From Clostridia bacterium (GTDB lineage Bacteria; Bacillota; Clostridia; Christensenellales; Borkfalkiaceae), in assembly GCA_900764105.1 (NCBI GenBank), contig CAAFMS010000014.1:1-64000 (forward strand): a stretch of 64,000 bases of DNA, written 5' to 3'. The position numbers and the translations under genes were made by a program. Positions 19,112 through 27,540 of this stretch are shown in pieces; position 1 is the first letter of the stretch, and every line of letters starts with the position of its first letter. The notes under the pieces were generated by a model. The model saw only the letters and a program-made list of their open reading frames with translations. It did not search any database and was not told the origin of the DNA.

Positions 19112-19966
19112 TTATTTTTTTACCGGAATCCATGTTCCGAGTTTTTTACTGCTTTCAATGAGCGCTTCTCTTATTGCAATAGTTGAAAGCGTCTCTTCCT
19201 TAGCAACAGGTACTTTCTTGCTTTCAAACATATTAAGAGTTGCCGTTATTTGTCCTATAAAGAAATTAGAATCAATACTTACTGTTTTTGATTCGCCTTC
19301 AATATCAAAAGAAGCTCTGAATGAAGGATAATCGAAACATTGTATAATATATGTTGCAAAATTATCGGCTTTCAGTTCAAATACTCTCAATGCGCCGAAC
19401 ATACGACAACATACTTCTTTAAAAGGCTGAGCAGAAACAGCAACAGCCATCTCTATAATATGTATAATATAAATCTCGAACTCACCGGGGCCATACAAAA
19501 TCATATTTTTGATGTCTTTACCACCACGCTTTAAGTATGGCTTCAATTCTTCAGCAAACCTGAGCGCAGACGATGAATAAATCGGACAATTATATTTTTC
19601 TGCCAAATTAAAAATCTCTTTAGCTGTTTCAAGGTCATTTGCAAACGTTTTATCTACAAACACAGGCTTTCCGGATGGAAAAGCTTCTTTTGCAAACGGC
19701 AAATGAAATTCGCTGTTATCCGGTGATAAAATCATCAAAGCATCACTCTTTTGCGCTACCTCTTGTATTGTATCGCACTTTTCTGCCCCGAATTTTGAAC
19801 ACCACTCTTCACTCGTCATTCCATCCTTCGGTGAATCAATAGCACCATAAGCATAACCTATTTTGAATTCAAGTCCGGTAGTTTCACCAACTTGTTTCAA
19901 CCAATCGGAAATATGATTTGCATGCCATTCTGAAAGATAGTAATCAATAAACCCTATTGTCTTCAT
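19112..19966 (-). CDS. Gfo/Idh/MocA-like protein, atypical
   Basis: 284 residues. Overall layout matches the Gfo/Idh/MocA NAD-binding fold (ALMILSPDNSEFHLPFAKEAF, PVFVDKTFANDLETAKEIF), but the N-terminal glycine-rich nucleotide loop is replaced by IGFIDYYLSEWHANHI and the EKP triad by DKT, which keeps the Lys. It is shorter than the usual 330-360 residues. It may use a different cofactor mode or be a non-catalytic or lyase-like member. ATG 19966 follows AAGGAG; the gene sits 14 bp after the HTH-ADP-ribosylglycohydrolase gene and 20 bp before the surface-protein gene, consistent with one operon. Confidence 0.75.
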   Translation of the reverse strand: MKTIGFIDYYLSEWHANHISDWLKQVGETTGLEFKIGYAYGAIDSPKDGMTSEEWCSKFGAEKCDTIQEVAQKSDALMILSPDNSEFHLPFAKEAFPSGKPVFVDKTFANDLETAKEIFNLAEKYNCPIYSSSALRFAEELKPYLKRGGKDIKNMILYGPGEFEIYIIHIIEMAVAVSAQPFKEVCCRMFGALRVFELKADNFATYIIQCFDYPSFRASFDIEGESKTVSIDSNFFIGQITATLNMFESKKVPVAKEETLSTIAIREALIESSKKLGTWIPVKK

Positions 19967-19980
19967 TGTTTTCTCCTTTT

Positions 19981-21582
19981 TTAATTATTAAAGTCACTTG
20001 ACAAATGACTCATTGCCAAGTCACAAAAATCATCTATTGTTATAAGTTCATATCCGGATATTCCTGTTTCAACACCCTTTTTAAAACAACTGGTCCACTT
20101 ATCAGGAATTCCATCATCACCCAAAATCATACCAAGTATCGAACCGGCCGTTGCGCCATTACAGTCTGTATCGAACCCGCATCCTACAGCAAGACAAATT
20201 GTGGATGAAAAATCCTTTTTGCCATACAACAACGACATAACTACGATAAGAGCGTTAGAGATTGTATGACACCAATGGTGAAGATTGTTATCATCATACT
20301 GTTTGTAAATCCATTTCTTACATTCTTCAACGCTTTTTCCGCTATCATACATTCCGATTAATTCCATTACAGAATCATACAAGCGGGATGTGGATGGTAT
20401 TTCAGCTAATCCACACATAATCACATTGCGTACGTCATTGCATGCTGCCGCTGCTGCCAACATGGCAGAAACAAACATTTCGCCATATATACCGTTTTTA
20501 ATGTGGGAAACAGACGCATCCCTATAAGCCATTTCCGCAGCTGCTTCAGGATCTCCGGGATTGATATATCCGAAATAGTCGCCCCTTATCTGAGCTCCTA
20601 TCCATTCACGGTAAGGATTTTTATAAACTGCCGTGTTTGGCGATTCGTATCCATTGATATAATTTATGTATGCTCTGAGTTCAGCTGTATAATACTTGTC
20701 TTTTGTTTGCCAGCTGGTCCATGCCTTCAAAATATCATCTGAGGAAAAACCACGACCTTTTTCTTTTATAAGTTTTGCCGCTAATATGGTATATGTGGTG
20801 TCGTCATCAATAGGCATTCCGTCAACCATATCCCCCATTGCAAACTCACGTTCTCTTAAATTGTGTTTAAGTTTTCCGTATAATTCTTCGTTCAGGTCAG
20901 ATTTTTTAACGTAACGATGGATGGGGTAATTGTTCGTTTCTTTCAAAAAGAAATTAAGTTCATCTTTCTTCATTCCCTCAATAGGTTTACCAAGCAAGCA
21001 ACCGGCAACACGGCCAAGCCATGCTCCTTTAATTTTCTTTCTGATAGAAGTTTTTGAAATTCCTTTTGCCAGCGCAACACCTGATTGCTTACGGCAACAT
21101 TTTATTTCATCCAGATTACATGGTTCATAAAACTTATAATCTTTACGCATCGGTTCTTTCATCATAAGCGACGCAAGATTTTCAGCTATCGCTTTGCTTT
21201 CCTTTGTTTCAGGTAGCCCGGGAACTTCCACCGCCATCTTTTTATATTTTCCGATATCAAAGCCTTCATCCCATAATTGCTGATACTCAACCACAAAATC
21301 TTCCGAATAGGTATCACGATAATCTAAAACCGTATAATTACATGGGCGATTTTCAGCCACACGTTCATCTGCATTTCTTACATTAGGCTCATTATCAAGT
21401 AACGAATCCAGAGAAATATTAAATCGTCTGCTTAACGTAATTAATTTGTCCAACTGAGGAACCGACATATCAGATTCCCATTTTTGAACAGCTTGACGAG
21501 AAACCTGCAAAAAGTCGGCTAACTGTTCTTGCGACAATCCGGTTTTTCTTCTTGCTTTAGCAATTTTTTCACCTAAGCCCAT
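19981..21582 (-). CDS. XRE-type HTH fused to an ADP-ribosylglycohydrolase (DraG-like) domain
   Basis: 533 residues. Residues 1-62 are an XRE helix-turn-helix (IAKARRKTGLSQEQLADFLQVSRQAVQKWE). After a linker, residues about 185-525 form an ADP_ribosyl_GH domain (PF03747-like): IKGAWLGRVAGCLLGKPIEG, the metal-binding GMPIDDDTTYT, and GCGFDTDCNGATAGSILG near the C-terminus, so both metal motifs are intact. The family hydrolyses N- or O-glycosidic ribosyl bonds; members in sugar loci have unknown substrates. As the first gene of the AT-rich operon it may sense a pathway compound through the hydrolase domain and regulate transcription. Start ATG 21582 has CAGGAGTAAGTTT in front. Confidence 0.9.
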   Translation of the reverse strand: MGLGEKIAKARRKTGLSQEQLADFLQVSRQAVQKWESDMSVPQLDKLITLSRRFNISLDSLLDNEPNVRNADERVAENRPCNYTVLDYRDTYSEDFVVEYQQLWDEGFDIGKYKKMAVEVPGLPETKESKAIAENLASLMMKEPMRKDYKFYEPCNLDEIKCCRKQSGVALAKGISKTSIRKKIKGAWLGRVAGCLLGKPIEGMKKDELNFFLKETNNYPIHRYVKKSDLNEELYGKLKHNLREREFAMGDMVDGMPIDDDTTYTILAAKLIKEKGRGFSSDDILKAWTSWQTKDKYYTAELRAYINYINGYESPNTAVYKNPYREWIGAQIRGDYFGYINPGDPEAAAEMAYRDASVSHIKNGIYGEMFVSAMLAAAAACNDVRNVIMCGLAEIPSTSRLYDSVMELIGMYDSGKSVEECKKWIYKQYDDNNLHHWCHTISNALIVVMSLLYGKKDFSSTICLAVGCGFDTDCNGATAGSILGMILGDDGIPDKWTSCFKKGVETGISGYELITIDDFCDLAMSHLSSDFNN

Positions 21583-21623
21583 AAACTTACTCCTGTTTCA
21601 ATATTGTTACAACACTTTATACG

Positions 21624-21637
21624 TGCAAGCGTTTACC
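21624..21637 (-). promoter_or_regulatory. LacI/CcpA-type (cre-like) operator candidate
   Basis: The plus-strand sequence TGCAAGCGTTTACC fits 13 of 14 positions allowed by the cre pattern TGNAANCGNNNNCA. It lies inside the near-palindrome TGCAAGCGTTTACCTGCA (21623-21640) and 16-29 bp downstream of the -10 box of the operon promoter, where a bound repressor would block elongation. Catabolite repression or a LacI-family repressor is inferred. Confidence 0.45.
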
Positions 21638-21652
21638 TGCATTTCCGCAAGA

Positions 21653-21681
21653 ATTATATCATTATGCAAACGCAACTTCAA
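21653..21681 (-). promoter_or_regulatory. Predicted sigma-A promoter of the AT-rich glycan operon
   Basis: On the minus strand TTGAAG (21681-21676), a 17-bp spacer, TATAAT (21658-21653), about 70 bp before the ATG at 21582. An inverted repeat GCAACTT/AAGTTGC (about 21672-21696) overlaps the -35 and may be an operator for the XRE domain of the first gene. The remainder of the 544-bp gap 21583-22126 is very AT-rich with no further coding signal. Confidence 0.6.
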
Positions 21682-22055
21682 CCAACTTAAAGTTGCAATT
21701 TGACAACCGATAGTTAGCAAAAAACAACAATATAAAAAAAATATGGAATAATTGCAAACAACTGTATACTGAGTATATTTTTGTTTCGATCTTCCATGAT
21801 TTTTTATTCATATATTATTTAATATTTAAAGCAGTTTCAAAACCTCGTAAAACAGCCTTATAAATCAAATCAATTTTACCTTATATTTTTACTCGATTTA
21901 ATTTTTTTATTATAACAATGTTAAAAATATTTGTCAACCTACGATAATCACTAAAAATATATTATTTTTGCGAACAATCTCTCAATAATAAAAATCTGAT
22001 TTTTATTAGTTTTAATATAAAAAGTTAACGATTGAAAAATAATCACAGTAATCGA

Positions 22056-22084
22056 TTGACTATTCCTACAAGAACTGTTATATT
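22056..22084 (+). promoter_or_regulatory. Predicted sigma-A promoter of the GH20-like gene
   Basis: TTGACT (22056-22061), 17-bp spacer, TATATT (22079-22084), 43 bp before the ATG at 22127, which is preceded by AAAAGGG. Confidence 0.6.
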
Positions 22085-22126
22085 GTTTACTATAAAAATA
22101 ACTTTAACAAAACAAAAGGGTAAAAA

Positions 22127-23734
22127 ATGAAAAAATTTGGCGCTATGCTTGATATGTCAAGAAATGCAGTTATGAAACCGGAAGAAATCGTGAAATTCGC
22201 AAAAATTTTAAAATCTTTTGGCTATAATATGATTCAGCTTTATACTGAAGATACTTACGAAATTGAAAATCAACCATATTTCGGATATAAACGCGGAAGA
22301 TATACTACCGGTGAACTTAAGTATATCGTAGATAACTGCGAAACCATCGGTATTGAAGTTATACCTTGTATTCAAACACTTGCCCACCTTAACCAAATAT
22401 TTCGTTGGAAAGATTATTGGAATATTCACGATATTGACGATATTCTTCTTGTAGAAGAAGACGAAACATATTCTTTTATAGAAGACATGCTCAAAACATT
22501 AAAACAATCTTTCAAAAGTCCCTATGTCCATATCGGAATGGATGAAGCGCTTACTCTTGGCAAAGGAGCATATCTTGATAAACATGGATTAAAAAATCGT
22601 TTTGAAATCCTTTCTCATCATCTCAAAAAAGTTGTAGAACTATGTAAAAAATATGATTTAAAACCGATAATGTGGTCAGATATGTTTTTCCGTGTTTCAA
22701 ACAATGGAGAATATTACAGTGAAGATCCACAAATTTATCAGGACGCAATCAATTCAACACCTGATAACGTCGGCCTTGTTTACTGGGACTATTACCATAA
22801 GGATAAGGCGATTTATGATAAAATGATCAATGCCCATAAGCAACTGAAAAATGAAATTTGGTTTGCAGGAGGCGCATGGACATGGACAGGTTTTGCCCCT
22901 TCCAATGGCCACAGCCTTGAAACGATGAAACCGGCAATGCAATCTTTGAAAGATGCAAATATTGACAATGTCTTAATCACCATGTGGGGGGACAATGGGA
23001 AAGAATGTTCTTTCTACGCAGTTCTTCCCGGTCTATATGCTATTAAAAGATTTTATGACGGTGAAACCGATCTTAATAAAATCGCTAAAGAATTTAATAA
23101 TATCACCGGTGAAAACTTTGAAGATATGATGATGCTCGACCTTCCCAACATGATTCAAGGCAACAAAAACAATCAAAATAATCCATCAAAATATATGCTG
23201 TATAATGACCCGATTAACGGAATATATGATTCTCTTGTAAAAGAAGGCGTAACAGAAGAATATAAAAAATACGCAAACACGCTGCGCGAATGCGGATTAA
23301 AAAGCAAAAATTACGGATATCTTTTTGAATGTTTATCTTCACTGTGCGATACACTTTCAATCAAATATGACCTTGGTTTAAGGCTGAGAAATGCTTATAC
23401 TGAAAAAGACAATGCAAAACTTAAAGAAATTGCAGATGATTTTGAAAAAGTAATTAACAAATTAAATATATTTTACGATAATTTTTCAAATCTATGGTAT
23501 AAAGAAAATAAGCCTGAAGGATTTGAAGTACAAGATATTCGTCTTGGCGGACTTATGCAAAGGCTAAAAGCAACCAAAAATCGACTTATCAATTATATAG
23601 ATGGATCTTGTGAAAATTTGCCGGAGCTTGAAACAGAACTACTTGACGCGGAAGGTAGAGGAAAAGTAACAGATGAAAAAGATTTGTTTTGCATCAATTG
23701 TTGGTGTAAAAACGTAACAACCAATGTACTATAA
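22127..23734 (+). CDS. GH20-like beta-N-acetylhexosaminidase
   Basis: 535 residues, no signal peptide, so cytoplasmic. Residues 1-330 form a TIM barrel with the GH20 pattern: RGRYTTGELKYIVDNCETIGIEVIPCIQTLAHL, then YVHIGMDEAL carrying the Asp-Glu pair that in GH20 provides the acetamido-orienting Asp and the general acid Glu (about residues 139-140), and later KPIMWSDMFFR and WTWTGFAP. The C-terminal 200 residues are helical. It would remove terminal HexNAc from an oligosaccharide taken up by the neighbouring importer. It is divergent from the rest of the AT-rich cluster and shares its low GC. A strong terminator follows at 23827. Confidence 0.85.
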   Translation: MKKFGAMLDMSRNAVMKPEEIVKFAKILKSFGYNMIQLYTEDTYEIENQPYFGYKRGRYTTGELKYIVDNCETIGIEVIPCIQTLAHLNQIFRWKDYWNIHDIDDILLVEEDETYSFIEDMLKTLKQSFKSPYVHIGMDEALTLGKGAYLDKHGLKNRFEILSHHLKKVVELCKKYDLKPIMWSDMFFRVSNNGEYYSEDPQIYQDAINSTPDNVGLVYWDYYHKDKAIYDKMINAHKQLKNEIWFAGGAWTWTGFAPSNGHSLETMKPAMQSLKDANIDNVLITMWGDNGKECSFYAVLPGLYAIKRFYDGETDLNKIAKEFNNITGENFEDMMMLDLPNMIQGNKNNQNNPSKYMLYNDPINGIYDSLVKEGVTEEYKKYANTLRECGLKSKNYGYLFECLSSLCDTLSIKYDLGLRLRNAYTEKDNAKLKEIADDFEKVINKLNIFYDNFSNLWYKENKPEGFEVQDIRLGGLMQRLKATKNRLINYIDGSCENLPELETELLDAEGRGKVTDEKDLFCINCWCKNVTTNVL

Positions 23735-23826
23735 TACTTGTAAACAAAATTATTAAATACAAAAAAACAAACTCGATTTCATGTCACCGCAAAAGTATAC
23801 ATATAAAATTAAATGAAGTTATTTGA

Positions 23827-23859
23827 AATGTTCCCGATATAGCATCGGGAACATTTTTA
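23827..23859 (+). terminator. Rho-independent terminator after the GH20-like gene
   Basis: Twelve-base-pair perfect stem (AATGTTCCCGAT/ATCGGGAACATT) with a 5-nt loop, then TTT. It lies 93 bp after the stop codon. Confidence 0.8.
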
Positions 23860-23907
23860 CGTTATCTCGCTGTTTTCGCCCCGTAAGTCATAAAATAACT
23901 TTGCTTA

Positions 23908-23938
23908 TAAAAAAGGAAAAACGATTTCGCTTTTCCTT
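23908..23938 (-). terminator. Rho-independent terminator of the second glycan operon
   Basis: Read on the minus strand: AAGGAAAA stem, GCGAAATCGT loop, TTTTCCTT, then TTTTATAA. It is 35 bp past the stop of the last operon gene at 23973. Confidence 0.7.
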
Positions 23939-23972
23939 CTTCGATTGCTTATTGAATTGTTTTACCGTAAAA

Positions 23973-25409
23973 TCAGTCGGCGTAAGGGATAACGAAAATC
24001 CCTTCGCCTATGCCGAGAGTATGCTCTAATTTGCCGTTATCGAGCGTTACGACCGTCTTTTTTCCGCCGACGTATACAACCGCTTTGTTATATTTTAAAG
24101 CGTCGAACGTAAGCGTTATTTTATCTGTAAGTCCTTTGGTCGTTTCGTTATAATTAACAGCCATAATTCCGTCGTTGCCGTCCTCATCGTTAAAATATCC
24201 GAAAAGCGTGTCGGCGGAAGTCGTCACCTCTTTAAGAGACGGAATACTGTCGAGCGACAACCTCGTCAGAAGTTGGAACGAAGTGTTCGTCGTTCTGTCT
24301 TTACCGGTCGTCGTGTGTCCGGCGTCGTTAGTGAAAGTTCCGATCCAGTCGAATTGAAGCAAAACGTGGTCGAAAGCGAGCAGTTCGCCGTTCGCCTTTT
24401 TAACGCTTTCGTAAATATCCGTTTTTTCGCCCGCGCGACTTATCATCGCTTCCTGACTTGCCGCAAATTCGAATCCGATAAGCGGGCTTGCATAACAGAA
24501 GCATGAAATACCGTCGTAACCGAACGCCATCAAAGCGTACTCCTGCATACGAATGTCCTCGTAAGAGGGAACTCTGTCTCTCGAACCGTAAATCGCGCCG
24601 CTTGCATTGCCGTCCTCGTCGATTCCGTAAGGCATTGTCTGAATAAAGAAATTGGTTTTCAATCCTTCATAAAAATTCGCGACTTTTTTCAACGTCTGCA
24701 CGTCGAAAAGCCAGTTATCGTCAAGACACTTTTCGCCGTTTTCGTTGTATGTAAGAGGGTATCTGTCGGCGGAAAGCCATTTTTCGCCGGAAGTAAGTTT
24801 TGAAAGCACGTTATCGCAATAGAATTTGAGATAATCGGAATAAACGCCGTCGAATTCTTTCTGAACGACTTGCGCGAAAGAAGGGAACAGATTCGAGTAA
24901 AAGTTTCTGCCGTCGGAATTTTGATTCCACCAATCGACTTGCGCCGCCATAGACGTCATTTGCGATTTATTCGGTTCGTCCACGCATATGCCGAGGACTG
25001 CGTCGCTTTGTTTGAATTCGGAAATCTTACGGTACGCCGTGCCGTCGGAAACGCCGGGATTGACGTAAACTTTAACGCCGTTATTTCCGAGAAGAGTTAA
25101 AGTTTTTTCGGCTTTTTCGTCGTAAGAATAAAAACTTTGCACTCCGTCGCCCGCGCCGATGGCGAAAAGCGTGCTTATGCCGGATTCGTTAATCCACTTA
25201 ACGTTTGTTTCATCAAGGGTGGACGGAATAAGCCATCCGCTGATAGTGAGTTTATATTCGTCTTTTTTCAAATCGTAATCGGGTAAAATAATCTTAGTCA
25301 TTCCGCTATTGTTTCCTTTATCGCTGTTTCCGTTGTCTCCGCCGCACGCCGCAAGCGAAAAAATCATTCCCGCGGCAAGCGCGGCGGACAAAATTTTATT
25401 TAACTTCAT
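23973..25409 (-). CDS. Secreted lipoprotein with putative TIM-barrel glycosidase-like domain, unassigned
   Basis: 478 residues. A lipoprotein signal ends AGMIFSLAAC (Cys 22), followed by a Gly/Asn/Ser linker. The rest matches, nearly end to end, the last 420 residues of the giant protein at 32272-36258: KIILPDYDxKKNEY, SGWLIP, GVIG/LGICVDEPxK, VLSKLTSGEKWLSADRYxLTY, NFFIQTMPxG, GSRDRVPxYxDIRxQxYALMAFGYDGIS, GIMxVNYNETT, and AGEGIFVIPYA. Alternating strand-helix pattern, conserved Asp/Glu clusters and a C-terminal beta domain suggest a GH42/GH5-like barrel, but I do not recognise the family. It overlaps the phosphatase gene by 14 bp and is the last gene of the operon. Confidence 0.8.
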   Translation of the reverse strand: MKLNKILSAALAAGMIFSLAACGGDNGNSDKGNNSGMTKIILPDYDLKKDEYKLTISGWLIPSTLDETNVKWINESGISTLFAIGAGDGVQSFYSYDEKAEKTLTLLGNNGVKVYVNPGVSDGTAYRKISEFKQSDAVLGICVDEPNKSQMTSMAAQVDWWNQNSDGRNFYSNLFPSFAQVVQKEFDGVYSDYLKFYCDNVLSKLTSGEKWLSADRYPLTYNENGEKCLDDNWLFDVQTLKKVANFYEGLKTNFFIQTMPYGIDEDGNASGAIYGSRDRVPSYEDIRMQEYALMAFGYDGISCFCYASPLIGFEFAASQEAMISRAGEKTDIYESVKKANGELLAFDHVLLQFDWIGTFTNDAGHTTTGKDRTTNTSFQLLTRLSLDSIPSLKEVTTSADTLFGYFNDEDGNDGIMAVNYNETTKGLTDKITLTFDALKYNKAVVYVGGKKTVVTLDNGKLEHTLGIGEGIFVIPYAD

Positions 25410-26631
25410 CGTTTATCATTCCTTTTATCAGTATTTTTCTGATTGCCGAAAATTCTTCTTCGGTAACGCCGCATACAGCCTTCAGATAATTTACCGCGCC
25501 GGCATTAAGACTTTCGTTGTTGCCGCAATAAACCGCTTTAATTCTTTCGAGAAAATATCCGAACGCGACGAAATTGCTCGAGTCGTCTTGCATTACGCCG
25601 TTTACAAATTGACCGTTTTCGATTTTACCGCGATATCTCGGACCGTAACTCGAAAAGCTGGTAAGTTCGAAATCTTTCGTCATATCGCTTTCGCTTACGC
25701 CTAAAACGGATTCTATCAAAAAAGCCAACGTTCCCGTTCTGTCCGCTCCGGCATTGCAATGAAAGTATATCGGATAATTTTTTTCGTCTGCCAAAACGTC
25801 GAATATCGTTTTTAATGACGAAGCGGATATTTCCAGATAACTTCTGTCGTTTTCACCATAATGGCTGAATTCGGGAAGAATGTAGTTATATGCGTGAAAA
25901 GGCGCTTTGACGTATTTTACGTCTTTGCCTAACACGCTTTCGGTTTGCCCGCCGTCGTCTATATTTGCAAAACGCAAATCTATTTCGGTTTTTATTCCAA
26001 GCGTATTCTTCATCACGTCGAGACCGTTTTCGTCGAGAGCGCAATTCTGTCCGACGTTGATTTTACCTCCGCGATAAAGCAGATTGTAAGCGATAATTCC
26101 GTCGTCGGCTTTCCATCCTCCGAGATCGCGGACGTTTGCAGCGCCGCCGACCGTTATCGGTCTCACGCCGTTATCGTCGACTTTAAAACTGTCGATTTTC
26201 GTTTCCTTGTTTTCTCCGACGACTTTATAGTAATATGTCGTCCCGGGAATAAGAGTTCCGCCGAGGTTGCATCTTTCTCTTGTCGTTAAATAAACCTTCT
26301 TGTTTTCGAATCGTTCGTTATCCGCAAGATATACCGCATATTGAGAACTGCCGTCCGACTCCCAACTTATCGTGAAATTCTGCGCCATAGCCGTTCCGGT
26401 ATATTCCGTAAGGATTTCCGCTTCTTTCGAACTTTCGGAAGTTTTGACATAGTCAAGATATTGCTCGGCTACGGTATCGACGTTCGCGCCGTTATACTCG
26501 GTTTTAAGAATCATATAATCTTCTTTGTTTTCACTGTTTGCGCCGTTATTTGATTGATTGTCGCACGCCGCAAGCGAAAAAATCATTCCCGCGGCAAGCG
26601 CGACCGATATTATTTTGTTTTTGCTGTTCAA
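25396..26631 (-). CDS. Lipoprotein with Fn3-like and atypical tyrosine-phosphatase domain
   Basis: 411 residues. The signal ends AGMIFSLAAC (Cys 23). Residues about 65-150 are Fn3-like (FTISWESDGSSQYAVYLADN...TTYYYKVVG). Residues about 165-400 are a Y_phosphatase3-like domain: PITVGGAANVRDLGGW, RTE/KTEIDLR, IYFHCNAGADRTGTLAFLIE with the CX5R active site at about residue 293, and ELTSFSSYGPRYRG. It is a compact homologue of the first 480 residues of the 1-4341 protein. The start is TTG at 26631, immediately after the permease stop, with GGAGGG upstream. Placed outside the cell next to a sugar importer, it may dephosphorylate a glycan or polyol phosphate rather than protein; that is inference. 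Confidence 0.85.
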   Translation of the reverse strand: MNSKNKIISVALAAGMIFSLAACDNQSNNGANSENKEDYMILKTEYNGANVDTVAEQYLDYVKTSESSKEAEILTEYTGTAMAQNFTISWESDGSSQYAVYLADNERFENKKVYLTTRERCNLGGTLIPGTTYYYKVVGENKETKIDSFKVDDNGVRPITVGGAANVRDLGGWKADDGIIAYNLLYRGGKINVGQNCALDENGLDVMKNTLGIKTEIDLRFANIDDGGQTESVLGKDVKYVKAPFHAYNYILPEFSHYGENDRSYLEISASSLKTIFDVLADEKNYPIYFHCNAGADRTGTLAFLIESVLGVSESDMTKDFELTSFSSYGPRYRGKIENGQFVNGVMQDDSSNFVAFGYFLERIKAVYCGNNESLNAGAVNYLKAVCGVTEEEFSAIRKILIKGMINDEVK

Positions 26632-27540
26632 TTAACCTTTAAGCCCTCCCGCAGAGAAATTACTCATTATGAGTTTATTGAATATCGTGAATACCATAAG
26701 CGAAACGGTTGCGAGAACGGTCATACCGGCAAACGCGACGGGCAGAAGCAATTTCCCTTCCATTTTCGTGTACAACTGGCTTACGCCGAGCGATATCGTC
26801 GGTCTGTTGGGCATAAACACGTAAGCGGTGTTATAATCGTTCCAGCAACCGATAAACGCCGTTATCGCGATAGCCGTCAAAATAGGTACCGCTTGCGGGT
26901 ACATAATTTTCAAAAACACGCCGAGATCGGTCGCTCCGTCCAAAAACGCGCTTTCTGCGTATTCCCACGGGATTGCCGCGAAGAAGTTTTTGAAAAGAAG
27001 GAAACCAAGACCGAATCCGCCCGCCGCCATGAGGAAAATGCCGAAATAAGTATTCAAAAGATGCAATTTCATCATAAGGCGGTAGGTCGTCGCGATACTT
27101 CCGACTGTCGGGATTATGAACGACACTATAGATACGTTATAAATAACGTTTTTCAACTTAAACTCGTATTTCGCGATTATATATGCGGTAAGCGCGGGAA
27201 TGGTTATAGCAAGAGCAACCTGCCCCACGACGAGAACCACCGTCGTTATAATCGTATCGTGAAGGTAGACGGGATTTCTCGAAGATCCCGCAATCTGCAC
27301 GGTAAAAAGCGTTTTGTAGTTATCGAGCGTGGAGTTTCCGAAATCGAACAGTTTAAACGAGTCGATAATGAAGTTTCCCGATGTTCTGAAAGAGTTCAGA
27401 AGAAGCCAGAGATACATATAAACGTAAGACAAAGAAAGCAAAGACATGATTATAATGCCTATGATTCTGAACGTTTTGTCTATACCCGTTCTTTTCGTCG
27501 CGCTTTTTCTGTGAAGGCGAAAAGTAACCGTTTTATTCAT
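26632..27540 (-). CDS. ABC sugar transporter permease, MalG-like (CUT1)
   Basis: 302 residues from ATG 27540, which overlaps the partner's TGA by one base and follows GGAGGTG; an upstream in-frame start at 27804 adds an Arg/Gly-rich stretch that is only the shadow of the partner gene. Six membrane helices are visible and the EAA loop is AESAFLDGATDLGVFLKIMYP. The C-terminal NKLIMSNFSAGGLKG ending is the classic MalG-type signature. It is the second permease of the importer in the GC-richer glycan locus. Confidence 0.92.
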   Translation of the reverse strand: MNKTVTFRLHRKSATKRTGIDKTFRIIGIIIMSLLSLSYVYMYLWLLLNSFRTSGNFIIDSFKLFDFGNSTLDNYKTLFTVQIAGSSRNPVYLHDTIITTVVLVVGQVALAITIPALTAYIIAKYEFKLKNVIYNVSIVSFIIPTVGSIATTYRLMMKLHLLNTYFGIFLMAAGGFGLGFLLFKNFFAAIPWEYAESAFLDGATDLGVFLKIMYPQAVPILTAIAITAFIGCWNDYNTAYVFMPNRPTISLGVSQLYTKMEGKLLLPVAFAGMTVLATVSLMVFTIFNKLIMSNFSAGGLKG

